Origin: a virus
Length of the DNA stretch: 23,038 nt
Strand: one strand, 5' to 3'
IMG/VR virus record: IMGVR_UViG_3300036861_000254
Location: 1-23,038 of that record
Under the pieces are notes generated by a model. The model was given only the letters and a program-made list of their open reading frames with translations. It was not told the DNA's origin and ran no database searches. The first letter of the stretch is position 1. Every line of letters starts with the position of its first letter. Of this stretch, positions 15,229 to 22,317 are shown piece after piece. Position numbers and translations under genes: made by a program.

Positions 15229-15654
15229 TCATCTAGTCACTGCCACGCTATATGTGCTAGGCACTTGCACAAGCCCAGTATCCTGATCTGGTAATTCGAG
15301 CTCATCGCCGGTGCGTATCATACGGAGAAGTGAGTAGGGCGTCAAGGACGCATTCCAATCTCCGATCTCTAACGCCTCCTGAATGGCATTGAAAATATCC
15401 CATGCCTCATCACCATTACGTCCCCAAGCTGTGATCTGTACTTCGGGTATCTCAATCGATCGGTAATCCAAGTACGTACCTTCGGGTCTAACACCCGATA
15501 TACGCTGATAGACGATGTAAGGCGCTTCCGTGCCGGGGGGCACTCTCCCCACCCGATAGACCTTCGTGATGCTGTTCTGATCTTGTCCCACTAGAGCTAT
15601 GATAGTCGGATCACTACGGAGTATGTCTCTGACGGCACTGACGACGACTTTCAC
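15229..15654 (-). CDS. Tail terminator / tail completion protein
   Basis: 141 residues; GTG at 15654 overlaps the neck protein stop as GTGA, with TTGGAG 5 nt upstream. Pattern: N-terminal helix (AVRDILRSDPTIIALVG), strand (KVYRVGRVPPGTEAPYIVYQRI), strand with PEVQITAWGRNGDEAWDIFNAIQEAL and a C-terminal strand (LVQVPSTYSVAVTR). This alpha/beta pattern with the 'APYIVYQRISG' and 'QI.AWG.....A..I...I..AL' elements is that of the DUF3168-like tail terminator family. Such proteins form a hexameric ring capping the finished tail tube and joining it to the neck. It lies directly before the tail tube gene, the usual place. Confidence 0.85.
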   Translation of the reverse strand: MKVVVSAVRDILRSDPTIIALVGQDQNSITKVYRVGRVPPGTEAPYIVYQRISGVRPEGTYLDYRSIEIPEVQITAWGRNGDEAWDIFNAIQEALEIGDWNASLTPYSLLRMIRTGDELELPDQDTGLVQVPSTYSVAVTR

Positions 15655-16088
15655 AGTCGCTCCAATGCAGTCGCTAGCAGTCGTACATTGGAAACGAGGT
15701 ATTCCCGGCCTTTCGCTGCAGCTGGTCTCATAAAGGGTTCTGCTGCCATTTTGGAGGTACCGTACTCTACAAACGCTGCATATTCCTTCGTATTTTTTCC
15801 CTCAATGTTACCCGCCGTAGAAGCTGCAACAACTACCCAGTCATAGATTCCCAACTTCGTTGTTGAGATACCTGATTCAAGGTTACCCGATTCGACTGGG
15901 ACCTTCTCTTTAGCCACGGACTCGACACGTTGAGCAGTGGCATAGAGAATGTACCCGAGTCGACGGCTCGTTGCGCCCCCAATAAGTCGTAGTTTAGCTA
16001 TAGCAGCGGGTAATCCCAAGACCTGTACGCCCACAAATCCGCCTGCGCGTGCGGGAGTAACAACAGCGGCTCTGCTCAACCTTGCCAT
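15651..16088 (-). CDS. HK97 gp10-like neck protein
   Basis: 145 residues, ATG at 16088 in a TAATG overlap. Hallmarks of the HK97-gp10 family are visible: an N-terminal helix pair (GLPAAIAKLRLIGGATSRRLGYILYATAQRVESVAKEKVPVESGNLESGI), where 'A...K.PV.SGNL..SI' is typical, a strand (YDWVVVAAST) and the signature YAAFVEYGTSKMAAEPFMRPA at about residues 105-125. The final helix is KGREYLVSNVRLLATALERL. The family forms part of the neck/tail completion complex in siphophages. There is no Shine-Dalgarno site; translation likely depends on coupling to the head closure gene. Confidence 0.9.
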   Translation of the reverse strand: MARLSRAAVVTPARAGGFVGVQVLGLPAAIAKLRLIGGATSRRLGYILYATAQRVESVAKEKVPVESGNLESGISTTKLGIYDWVVVAASTAGNIEGKNTKEYAAFVEYGTSKMAAEPFMRPAAAKGREYLVSNVRLLATALERL

Positions 16089-16444
16089 TAAGGAGTTATC
16101 CGTTCTGCTAAGACTTTCTTTGCGGTTATCAACGTAGAATCAGTATCTTCTACCGCTCGCACTTGATAAGTTGAGGATAACGGCGAGACGACTTGATCAC
16201 CCACCTTGATGTCTTGGCCCCAAGGAAATGTCAGGGTCCAAGCAGCAATGTTCCGGAATTGATCGGCGACCGACCGGAAAGTCCCAAAGCCAGGCTCAAA
16301 ATGGCAAGGTACGTCGGTGGCAATTACTACAGGAGTCAACTCTACATCCCCCAAAAATGATACCCTCTTGATAGTCGCTAGAGACCCCATGAACTTCTCC
16401 TGTTCGGCCCTCAACAAGTCTAACTCCGTCTGAGTGATGCCCAT
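16088..16444 (-). CDS. Head closure / head-tail joining protein
   Basis: 118 residues, ATG at 16444 in a TAATG overlap. An N-terminal helix (TQTELDLLRAEQEKFMGS) leads into a small beta-barrel: ATIKRVSFLG, TDVPCHFEPG, AAWTLTFPWGQDIKVGDQVVSP, TYQVRAVEDTDS, ITAKKVLAERI. The 'W.l.fpwg.dik.gD.v....tyqV' pattern is that of the SPP1 gp16/HK97 gp7-like stopper proteins which plug the portal channel after packaging. The gene order adaptor, closure, neck, terminator agrees. No ribosome binding site; the bases before ATG read CTCCTA, which cannot pair with 16S rRNA. Confidence 0.75.
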   Translation of the reverse strand: MGITQTELDLLRAEQEKFMGSLATIKRVSFLGDVELTPVVIATDVPCHFEPGFGTFRSVADQFRNIAAWTLTFPWGQDIKVGDQVVSPLSSTYQVRAVEDTDSTLITAKKVLAERITP

Positions 16445-16764
16445 TAGGAGAATTCCGAAGCCTCGACCACAGGTGTGACTTGCATCAATATCGATTCGAT
16501 CTCATGAGCCGCCCTATCCTGCCACTGCTTGGCCATCTCAATGCAATGCTCAAACACCTGCTCTCGCGAGAAGAATCGACCATCGACGCTCGCAGAGTAC
16601 CAATCACTAACAGTGGCTGCCTTCACTAACCAAATCTCAGCAGCAGCAGCCTCGATATCCCCCTCGTAATGCTCGATCCGCTCCAAAAGCAAGTCATCCG
16701 TAGAAAATACAATCCGATTGGGATCGCTGATGAACTGACGAAGTAGGTCAACGTCTGAGGTCAT
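16444..16764 (-). CDS. Head-tail adaptor (connector) protein
   Basis: 106 residues, ATG at 16764, 8 nt after the methyltransferase stop. Mainly helical: DVDLLRQFISDPNRIVFSTDD, LLLERIEHYEGDIEAAAAEIWLVKAAT, then SREQVFEHCIEMAKQWQDRAAHEIES. The pattern 'short helix, ...LL...E...GD...AAAEI...KAA..S.WYS...DG..FSR....' is that of the HK97 gp6/SPP1 gp15-like adaptor family, which docks as a ring under the portal. The portal gene is not in the window. No Shine-Dalgarno sequence is seen before ATG. Its separation from the capsid gene by about 4 kb of accessory genes is unusual. Confidence 0.8.
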   Translation of the reverse strand: MTSDVDLLRQFISDPNRIVFSTDDLLLERIEHYEGDIEAAAAEIWLVKAATVSDWYSASVDGRFFSREQVFEHCIEMAKQWQDRAAHEIESILMQVTPVVEASEFS

Positions 16765-16772
16765 GAGCTAAA

Positions 16773-18548
16773 TTATACACCCACCCTCTCGCTCTGCTCC
16801 AGAAGACCCCGGACACCACTCCAACAAGCCTTCGTAGCCAAGATTGTGTCGTCAGGTCGGCCAGTCATGGTGAGCAGTTCTACCTCATACCCTCTTCCTT
16901 TGAAGTCTTCAGGTGAGAACCAGTGCTTGTGGGCCATTTGATGCGGGTAGTCTTCCTTTTCCCCCACACCAACTATGTCTCGGTTTGGTGTGGTGATAAC
17001 TACCGCCCCTGTAATGTGCTCACACTGTTTGAGAAGCATCCAGGGTTCCTCGACGTGTTCCAAGGTCTGTTGGATCACGATATATTCAAAACCCTCTGGC
17101 ACTTCATAATCGTTGAGATCAGTCCCATCGATTAATAGATCGACTGGTACGTAGGTGCCCCACCACCTATATTCACGAAGAAACCTGTCGAGGTCGCATA
17201 GCCCTGCTCCCAAATCCAGTATACGGTCTCCTGAGCGGAGACCCACACGCTCAAGGGCCTTAAAGATAGCGGCGTATTCCGGGACTCGAGCATCGTAATC
17301 TCCGTATTCCTTAGCCTCCTGTTCCATCGCCTCTCTAGCCACCTTGAGGCGTTGAGAGATACTAAGTTGAGGGCGGGTCGAAGTCCCCAGCGCCGCGCCC
17401 GAACGCCGGGGGAGGGACCCCTCGATCACCGCCCCCAACAATGCTTCCCATTTATCGGCGATAACGGGAACCGAGCAGTTCTCAATAACCCACTGACGAG
17501 CAACCTCCCCCTCATTGTGCGTAGCCATCCGATAAACACATTCGAGACGATAAACCATATCTTCAATGTCAGGGATGAAGTGGTAGCCGTAATGGGGAGC
17601 CATCACTCGAACAGCAGGCTCTACGACGTAACCGTACTTTGTGATTTCGGGCATTGAGGTATAGTTCCCAGTGATCACTGGTATCCCACAAGCCTGAGCT
17701 TCGACAATGGGAATCCCAAACCCCTCGCCAGCAGAGACGTTCATAAGCACGTCGAATGAGTTGTAAATCGTCGCCATCAGATCGGCGGCTGCGGGAACCA
17801 CCTTCGTATCGTACTGATTGGTGGAAAAGATCTTTCCCTTCAGCCCCAAACGATCCACCAATTGACGCATATCCCAACCACCCATTTTAGGCGTAGGTTC
17901 GGTGTGGAGGTAGATTCTCACTTTCACATCGGGTTGAGATTCCATCCACTGTTTCACAGCACGGAGCTGTAGTGGAAATTGCTTGCGGTCCCCCTTGTTA
18001 GCCATCACCATACCGATGATGTAGGCATCCTCATCAATACCCAGCTTTTGACGACATTCGGTCTTGTCCATAGGGCGAAAGGCGTCGGTGTCTACAGTGT
18101 GGTAAATAGTCGCTGTAGGTTTTACGCCCACGTCCCACATCTGTTTAGCGCCAAATTGACTCATAGCGATGGGGAAATCAACGTGCTTCAATCGATCAAA
18201 GGTCGGCCCGCCAATACCCTCATGATCGATGGGCGTCCACGCTATCCAAGGTACTGTCAATTCTTTCCAGCGATGGGGGTCCAATACAAATAGGTCCATC
18301 AATGTGATTACAGTTTCTGCCTCGGATCGAGCACTGTGAGCCTTGATTACATCGTTTCCCCAATCCTCGAAATCAGTATTTGGCAATACGAGGTAATCAT
18401 CGTACTCGACAGAGCCACCACTTAGTCCATAGAAAGCGAAGCACACAGGCTCATGTCCTCTATTGCGAAGCTCTTTAAGTATAAGGCGGGTTTGCTGACC
18501 ATACCCAGTTCCTGCCCAAGGCGCGTTACTCATCCATAATAGGCGCAT
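16773..18548 (-). CDS. Bifunctional GT4-like glycosyltransferase / class I SAM methyltransferase
   Basis: 591 residues, ATG at 18548 with AGGAG 6 nt upstream. Residues 1-380 are a GT-B fold glycosyltransferase: N-terminal loop NAPWAGTGYGQQTR (8-21), IYHTVDTDAFRP (148-159), and the donor-site EX7E motif in GEGFGIPIVE (E275, E283) followed by ACGIPVI. A linker (about 380-420) leads to a methyltransferase: motif I ILDLGAG (443-449), acidic D470, the IQQTLEHVEEPW motif (492-503), TTPNRD (519-524) and HWFSPEDF (542-549). The likely job is sugar transfer followed by methylation of the glycan or of the same acceptor. Substrates are unknown. The setting between the capsid and connector genes suggests a virion protein as target; cell-surface modification is the alternative. 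Confidence 0.85.
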   Translation of the reverse strand: MRLLWMSNAPWAGTGYGQQTRLILKELRNRGHEPVCFAFYGLSGGSVEYDDYLVLPNTDFEDWGNDVIKAHSARSEAETVITLMDLFVLDPHRWKELTVPWIAWTPIDHEGIGGPTFDRLKHVDFPIAMSQFGAKQMWDVGVKPTATIYHTVDTDAFRPMDKTECRQKLGIDEDAYIIGMVMANKGDRKQFPLQLRAVKQWMESQPDVKVRIYLHTEPTPKMGGWDMRQLVDRLGLKGKIFSTNQYDTKVVPAAADLMATIYNSFDVLMNVSAGEGFGIPIVEAQACGIPVITGNYTSMPEITKYGYVVEPAVRVMAPHYGYHFIPDIEDMVYRLECVYRMATHNEGEVARQWVIENCSVPVIADKWEALLGAVIEGSLPRRSGAALGTSTRPQLSISQRLKVAREAMEQEAKEYGDYDARVPEYAAIFKALERVGLRSGDRILDLGAGLCDLDRFLREYRWWGTYVPVDLLIDGTDLNDYEVPEGFEYIVIQQTLEHVEEPWMLLKQCEHITGAVVITTPNRDIVGVGEKEDYPHQMAHKHWFSPEDFKGRGYEVELLTMTGRPDDTILATKACWSGVRGLLEQSERVGV

Positions 18549-18557
18549 GGTGATCTC

Positions 18558-20060
18558 CTATGCTGCTACTACCTCCGAAGCGGACCCCAAGACCCGTCCG
18601 GCTGTAGACTTGGTAAAGGACAGCGAGGTCTCATCACCGTACTGATGTGCAGTGACAACCAACCCAAAGTTTGATGGTGTATCGTTATTCCCATCCTGCA
18701 TCGCCCCCGGTATGTTAATGCCTGTAGAAGACCCAGCACCGGGAACGAAACCAGGCCATGGAGCGCTCGACCCCATATTGACATTGACTCCCCAACCTGC
18801 AAGGAACAGATTTCGGTGGGTACCTCCTGAGGGTATAAGGGTAAGAGTCGTAGATATAGCAGTTCCCTGAGCATTGACTCCTGCAGGTGTAGATGTATTA
18901 ACTCCACTAGTCTGAACGACGATAATGTCGCAAGAGTCCTGTACAACGGCATGCTGTATCTGTAGCGAAGTACCCGACGGTGTAGCACTGATCCCCCAAT
19001 AATGAACGAGTGCAAAGTCCCCACTAGTCTGCGTAGACCCAATCTTCGTCCAGGTAAGCCCGAGGTTGCCCGCCCCACCAATCGCAGTTGCCCCCCCAGA
19101 CCCACCAGACTTTTGGGACAATATCCATAGGTCAACTCGCGTATTTGCGGTGGGGGTTGTTACAGAGCTGAATGAATAGTTTGTATTGTTTGCGATGCTG
19201 TTTGCGATTTTAAGCACTTTGAAATTCCGCTCATCCAATGGGTTAGCTGCAGGAGCCGAAGATGAGCGCACCTCCATCATGGCTATCAAGGAGTCAGAAT
19301 TCTCACTCCAAGTCATAGGCTCAGAAAGAAGCTGACCCGCCCGCCAAGCTACAAAGAGGAGAGCATTAGAGGAAGCAGTCTGGAATCGATCGACCTGGGT
19401 GGTGTTGGTATATGTATTGTCCCCATTGCCATTATTGAACCGCGTCCCAAATACAAATGAGGCGTTATTCGTTGCATCTGAGAACTTCCACCCATAGGTT
19501 TGCCCAACTGTAGTAGTATTACCGTCCTTCCGCCAGAACCACTCTAAGTACCCAACTGGGTTGACCGTATCCGCATTATCAACTGACCACATCTGATAAG
19601 AAGCTGTCGATACTGTCTGACTGAAAACGAAGGTCATACTTCCACTAGTTGGAGCAGAAGCATAGCCCCACACCAACCAATCGTTCTTTGGGTTTGCTGG
19701 GTCACCCGTTCGGGAGTCAATATTCCAAGTGACTCCACACCCCGTCGCACTCGACATAGAGGTTGCTCCAGAAGCCCCGAGGGCGAACATATTGATAAAG
19801 CAAACTTTCCCAGCCGGAGGGGTAAAAACAGTAGTGGTTGACCAGGTAGCCGAACCTACAGCATCGTTTCCCTCGTGAGCTACCAATGTAGGATTAGATA
19901 CGGCGACGCCTCCACCACCCCCTCCTCCCCCCGAGAACGCCCATCTAGACCACATACGAGACTTTGGACGAGGCAATCGCTGACGAGTGACTTGCACCAT
20001 GTGCATAGCCATCACGCAGGCTAATGCAATTGGGAATAGGTAACGACTAAACTTCCTCAC
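18558..20060 (-). CDS. Two-domain beta-rich structural protein with hydrophobic N terminus and Gly8 linker
   Basis: 500 residues from GTG 20060 (GAGG 6 nt upstream); an in-frame ATG at 20090 would overlap the preceding gene. Residues 1-6 are basic, 7-24 hydrophobic (LFPIALACVMAMHMV), 25-43 basic (RQRLPRPKSRMWSRW), 44-51 Gly8. Then come two related beta-sandwich domains (about 52-262 and 268-500) with the shared outline 'strand, TPPAGK/TPTANTR-V, aromatic strand, G-rich loop, W-T/N-I, hydrophobic strand, TSGSMTF/PSGTSLQ'. Domain 2 has LGLTWTKIGSTQTSGDFALVHYWG and VQTSGVNTSTPAG, typical of a recurring phage/surface beta domain. Both are rich in Ser, Thr and Asn. It lies between capsid genes and the glycosyltransferase, so it may be a capsid fibre or decoration protein and a glycan acceptor. 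Confidence 0.6.
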   Translation of the reverse strand: MRKFSRYLFPIALACVMAMHMVQVTRQRLPRPKSRMWSRWAFSGGGGGGGGVAVSNPTLVAHEGNDAVGSATWSTTTVFTPPAGKVCFINMFALGASGATSMSSATGCGVTWNIDSRTGDPANPKNDWLVWGYASAPTSGSMTFVFSQTVSTASYQMWSVDNADTVNPVGYLEWFWRKDGNTTTVGQTYGWKFSDATNNASFVFGTRFNNGNGDNTYTNTTQVDRFQTASSNALLFVAWRAGQLLSEPMTWSENSDSLIAMMEVRSSSAPAANPLDERNFKVLKIANSIANNTNYSFSSVTTPTANTRVDLWILSQKSGGSGGATAIGGAGNLGLTWTKIGSTQTSGDFALVHYWGISATPSGTSLQIQHAVVQDSCDIIVVQTSGVNTSTPAGVNAQGTAISTTLTLIPSGGTHRNLFLAGWGVNVNMGSSAPWPGFVPGAGSSTGINIPGAMQDGNNDTPSNFGLVVTAHQYGDETSLSFTKSTAGRVLGSASEVVAA

Positions 20061-20062
20061 GA

Positions 20063-20347
20063 CTAACCTCGATCCGCAAGAGCGACCCAAATGATGCCAT
20101 CAGTTCCACCGTCTCGCACATACCGAAAATCGATAATGTCCTGCTCCTGCAGCTCCCAAACGTCCCCCACACTGCCAATGAAACCAGCGGTTCCAGCTAC
20201 TGGGGTACCTCCATCCATACGGAACCGAATCGACTGACCCTGGACTTGAAATACAGCATAACCGTAGTTTGCGGCCCAAGCAGGATCTATTGATCCGACC
20301 GCAGTGCCCACCGTTATAGCAGAGCCCTTAGCGAAGTTTTGAGCCAT
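20063..20347 (-). CDS. Unknown small beta-rich head-region protein
   Basis: 94 residues; ATG at 20347 directly follows the upstream TAA, with CGGAG 7 nt upstream. The sequence alternates strands and turns: AITVGTAVGSIDPAWAANYGYAVFQVQGQSIRFRMDGGTPVAGTAGFIGSV-type core (shown here in pieces: YAVFQVQGQSIRFRMDGG, VGDVWELQEQ, IIDFRYVRDGGTDGIIWVAL). Confidence 0.55.
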   Translation of the reverse strand: MAQNFAKGSAITVGTAVGSIDPAWAANYGYAVFQVQGQSIRFRMDGGTPVAGTAGFIGSVGDVWELQEQDIIDFRYVRDGGTDGIIWVALADRG

Positions 20348-20647
20348 TTACTTACTCCGAGCTCTGCGCTTTCCTGTACCTGGCTCAAACTCATCCGACG
20401 GTGCCATACCTTCGGTCTGCTCTGCAAGTGACTCAGTTTCCTCAACCTCTAAAAGGTCCTTAGCAGCACCCTTACCAGCAATACGCTCTACGACCTCATT
20501 GAACTCGATGGCGTCCCCTCGATCCTTACCGAGTTCATCTGCGATCTGATCAACGAGGTCCCAACGATCCGAGGCTACACAGAAGTGTAGCTTCGTAACG
20601 AGTTCATCCTTCTTCCATTTCTTGGCTTCAGACGGAATGACTTCCAC
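20348..20647 (-). CDS. Unknown acidic helical protein
   Basis: 99 residues, GTG at 20647 behind AAGGAGG, a strong site only 4 nt from the start. Two helices (KWKKDELVTKLHFCVASDRW, LVDQIADELGKD) precede an acidic linker (LLEVEETESLAEQTEG) and a basic C terminus (GTGKRRARSK). I recognise no family. It is the first gene after the capsid gene and its hairpin, and its stop abuts the next start. Position suggests a head-assembly or capsid-associated protein; the basic tail could touch DNA or acidic virion surfaces, but that is conjecture. Confidence 0.6.
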   Translation of the reverse strand: MEVIPSEAKKWKKDELVTKLHFCVASDRWDLVDQIADELGKDRGDAIEFNEVVERIAGKGAAKDLLEVEETESLAEQTEGMAPSDEFEPGTGKRRARSK

Positions 20648-20665
20648 TTTGCCTCCTTAAGTTGG

Positions 20666-20696
20666 GTGTGGGGCAGCAGGATGCCACCCCACACCA
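20666..20696 (-). other. RNA hairpin between the capsid gene and downstream genes
   Basis: Perfect 9-bp arms GGTGTGGGG and CCCCACACC (20666-20674, 20688-20696). In the transcribed (minus) strand the stem extends through U-G, G-U, G-C and C-G pairs to 13 bp with a 5-nt loop AUCCU. No U tract follows, so it is not a standard intrinsic terminator. It is more likely an mRNA 3'-end stabiliser, processing site or partial attenuator that keeps capsid mRNA above that of downstream genes. Confidence 0.65.
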
Positions 20697-20716
20697 CTCG
20701 CCCGTGCCTAGTACGT

Positions 20717-21961
20717 CTATCTCCCTCCCGGCCCGCCGTAAATGACCGATGGGATATCGTAAGAACCGGATGCCTTGACCTGCATGATTATTCCAGCTCC
20801 ACGATGGCGAATCCCTGATCCAACTGCGTGATGGTAGAACGATTCCCTCAACGGATAACGCTCAAACTGCGGAATCAGCTTGAGTCCACGAAGGGCCGCA
20901 TTCTCATGCTCCCTGAAACCGATGGGGTTTCGCTCTGCTCTTACACCGCCAGACACGAACCCGAACAGATAGCCTGCTGGGATCATGTCCTCCTGGATCA
21001 CGTTCCACGGCCCATAAACACCCTGGAAACCGGGGAAGTTATCGATGCCCCCAGCAGCTGCTGGCGCAGTTGCAAGGTCCCCAACCAAAGTGCCACGGAA
21101 TGTGGAATCGTATGCATCCCTTGCTGGAATCCAGTCGTAGCTGTCACCAGACGCCACACGGAAAGCACGGATCCTCTTGATCTCCTGCAGGTTGATAGCC
21201 AGGAGGCAAGTTCCGCCTTCTGTGTAACCATGATGGTACAGCGTCTCCCACATCGCATCCAGGTTCGCCGAGGTCACTGCCGTGTTGGCCGAGACCAAGT
21301 AGTGATCATGTGATGTGGTGAAGGTAAACGATTTCCACTGGGGAGGAGCAGCAGGCAGAGTCTGCACCGTTCCGTTGTAGAACGGGTAGCAGTTTACAGC
21401 CGTACCTGTGTCCTCCATCGTGGCGACCGTCAGCAAGTTGTTGAAAGCTCGATCAAACACCGTCTTGTAAATCAAACGGTTATCTGCATCGAGCGCCGCT
21501 GCATTATTCGCCCTCAGCTGTCTCGAGTCAGCTCGCCCCAAGAAGCGAAACGTGTAACGGAGCCCCAAGTCCATGTACTTCAGGTCGTATCCCATATTCC
21601 AGTACGGAACCGGAGTACGGATACCTTTGGGCTGACCGAACTCATCCGCTTCCTCGAAGTCTGCCGCAGACACCTGAGCGACCCGCTCGAACGGCTCTGC
21701 TACTGGAAACGTCAGCCGTTCGATGAGTGGGGTTCGCTGACTGTTGAAGATTCGAAGCACCTGCTGAAATTCATTGAACAGTTCGTTGATATCCTCACCG
21801 TCCAACGTCTTCAGTGGGATATCAGCGACTTCGTTATAACCGAAGCTTGGTGCGCCACCGGCAATAGGAGCAAGTAGACCGGTTGCGCGATACAACTTCA
21901 AGGCGTTACCCCCATACTTTCTGAGGGCTTCAGCCCAAAAGCGTCTATACTCGTCGCTCAA
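20717..21961 (-). CDS. Major capsid protein (HK97 fold), TTG start
   Basis: 414 residues from TTG 21961, preceded by AGGAGGAGG with 7 nt spacing. A longer in-frame reading to 22015 only overlaps the decoration gene and yields an Arg/Ser-rich start unlike a capsid. The protein begins (M)SDEYRRFWAEALRKYGGN. Features include a PLKTLDGEDINELFNEFQQVL helix, a TFPVAEPFERVAQVSAADFE strand, EDTGTAVNCYPFYNG, CLLAINLQEIKRI, and the C-terminal PLRESFYHHAVGSGIRHRGAG motif typical of capsid proteins encoded beside small scaffold and decoration genes. There is no N-terminal delta domain, agreeing with a separate scaffold gene. About 415 copies-per-shell numbers cannot be read from sequence. Location between decoration and head accessory genes supports the call. 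Confidence 0.85.
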   Translation of the reverse strand: MSDEYRRFWAEALRKYGGNALKLYRATGLLAPIAGGAPSFGYNEVADIPLKTLDGEDINELFNEFQQVLRIFNSQRTPLIERLTFPVAEPFERVAQVSAADFEEADEFGQPKGIRTPVPYWNMGYDLKYMDLGLRYTFRFLGRADSRQLRANNAAALDADNRLIYKTVFDRAFNNLLTVATMEDTGTAVNCYPFYNGTVQTLPAAPPQWKSFTFTTSHDHYLVSANTAVTSANLDAMWETLYHHGYTEGGTCLLAINLQEIKRIRAFRVASGDSYDWIPARDAYDSTFRGTLVGDLATAPAAAGGIDNFPGFQGVYGPWNVIQEDMIPAGYLFGFVSGGVRAERNPIGFREHENAALRGLKLIPQFERYPLRESFYHHAVGSGIRHRGAGIIMQVKASGSYDIPSVIYGGPGGR

Positions 21962-21968
21962 CTGTCCA

Positions 21969-21977
21969 CCTCCTCCT
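21969..21977 (-). promoter_or_regulatory. Ribosome binding site deciding the capsid start
   Basis: AGGAGGAGG overlaps the decoration gene stop codon (21976-21978) and lies 7 nt before TTG 21961. No ATG or GTG in the capsid frame is as well placed. Confidence 0.75.
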
Positions 21978-22308
21978 ACATTCTCACGACTAGACGATCG
22001 CCCTCTACGGTCCAACCGACCTTTGTGGCGTTCGTCGAAGTCAAAGAGACAGTACCGCCTGTACCAGCGTAATAAATTGATCCAGCTGAACCGCCGAATT
22101 CGACAACCTCACCCGCTACTAGAATGCCTACGGGATGTCCTGCAGCCGTTGTACCGGGCAAGACGACGATACCGACAGCACCTGATCCAGCAGCAGTTCC
22201 TGATGGGACAGCTGAACCTCCAGAGTTGATCACAACCCCAAGAACGCCGGTCAGAGCAGTACCAGCCAGGGCGCGCACGACCTGAGTTGCTTTATCGATA
22301 CGCGCCAT
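21976..22308 (-). CDS. Capsid decoration-like protein
   Basis: 110 residues; ATG at 22308 behind AAGGAGGAGGA, directly after the scaffold stop. After a basic helix (MARIDKATQVVRALAGTAL) the protein is almost all Gly/Val/Ala/Thr beta-strand: GVVINSGGSAVPSGTAAG, GIVVLPGTTAAGHPVGILVAG, VVEFGGSAGSIYYAG, TVSLTSTNATKVGWTVEGDRLVVRM. This resembles the small beta-rich DUF2190/head-decoration type proteins encoded between scaffold and capsid genes; the 'AGHPVGIL..GEVVEF' strand pair and C-terminal 'VGW.V..DRLVVR' support this. It would bind the outer capsid at symmetry axes and stabilise it. The functional class is inferred from pattern and position. Confidence 0.7.
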   Translation of the reverse strand: MARIDKATQVVRALAGTALTGVLGVVINSGGSAVPSGTAAGSGAVGIVVLPGTTAAGHPVGILVAGEVVEFGGSAGSIYYAGTGGTVSLTSTNATKVGWTVEGDRLVVRM

Positions 22309-22317
22309 TCCTCCTCC

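Noticed and set aside
16772-16777. TATAAT on the minus strand just before the adaptor gene
   Set aside because: No acceptable -35 element at 16-18 bp and no TGn extension; it overlaps the methyltransferase stop codon. Probably chance.
16964-16993. 9-bp inverted repeat CCACACCAA / TTGGTGTGG with a 12-nt spacer
   Set aside because: Lies inside the methyltransferase coding region within conserved TTPNRD-VGVG codons; no sign of a stop, start or regulatory role. Its left arm is listed as part of the 12-mer finding.
21976-22015. Longer capsid N terminus from 22015
   Set aside because: The extra 18 residues come from the overlapping decoration gene, are Arg/Ser rich, and lack a binding site; TTG 21961 has an excellent one.
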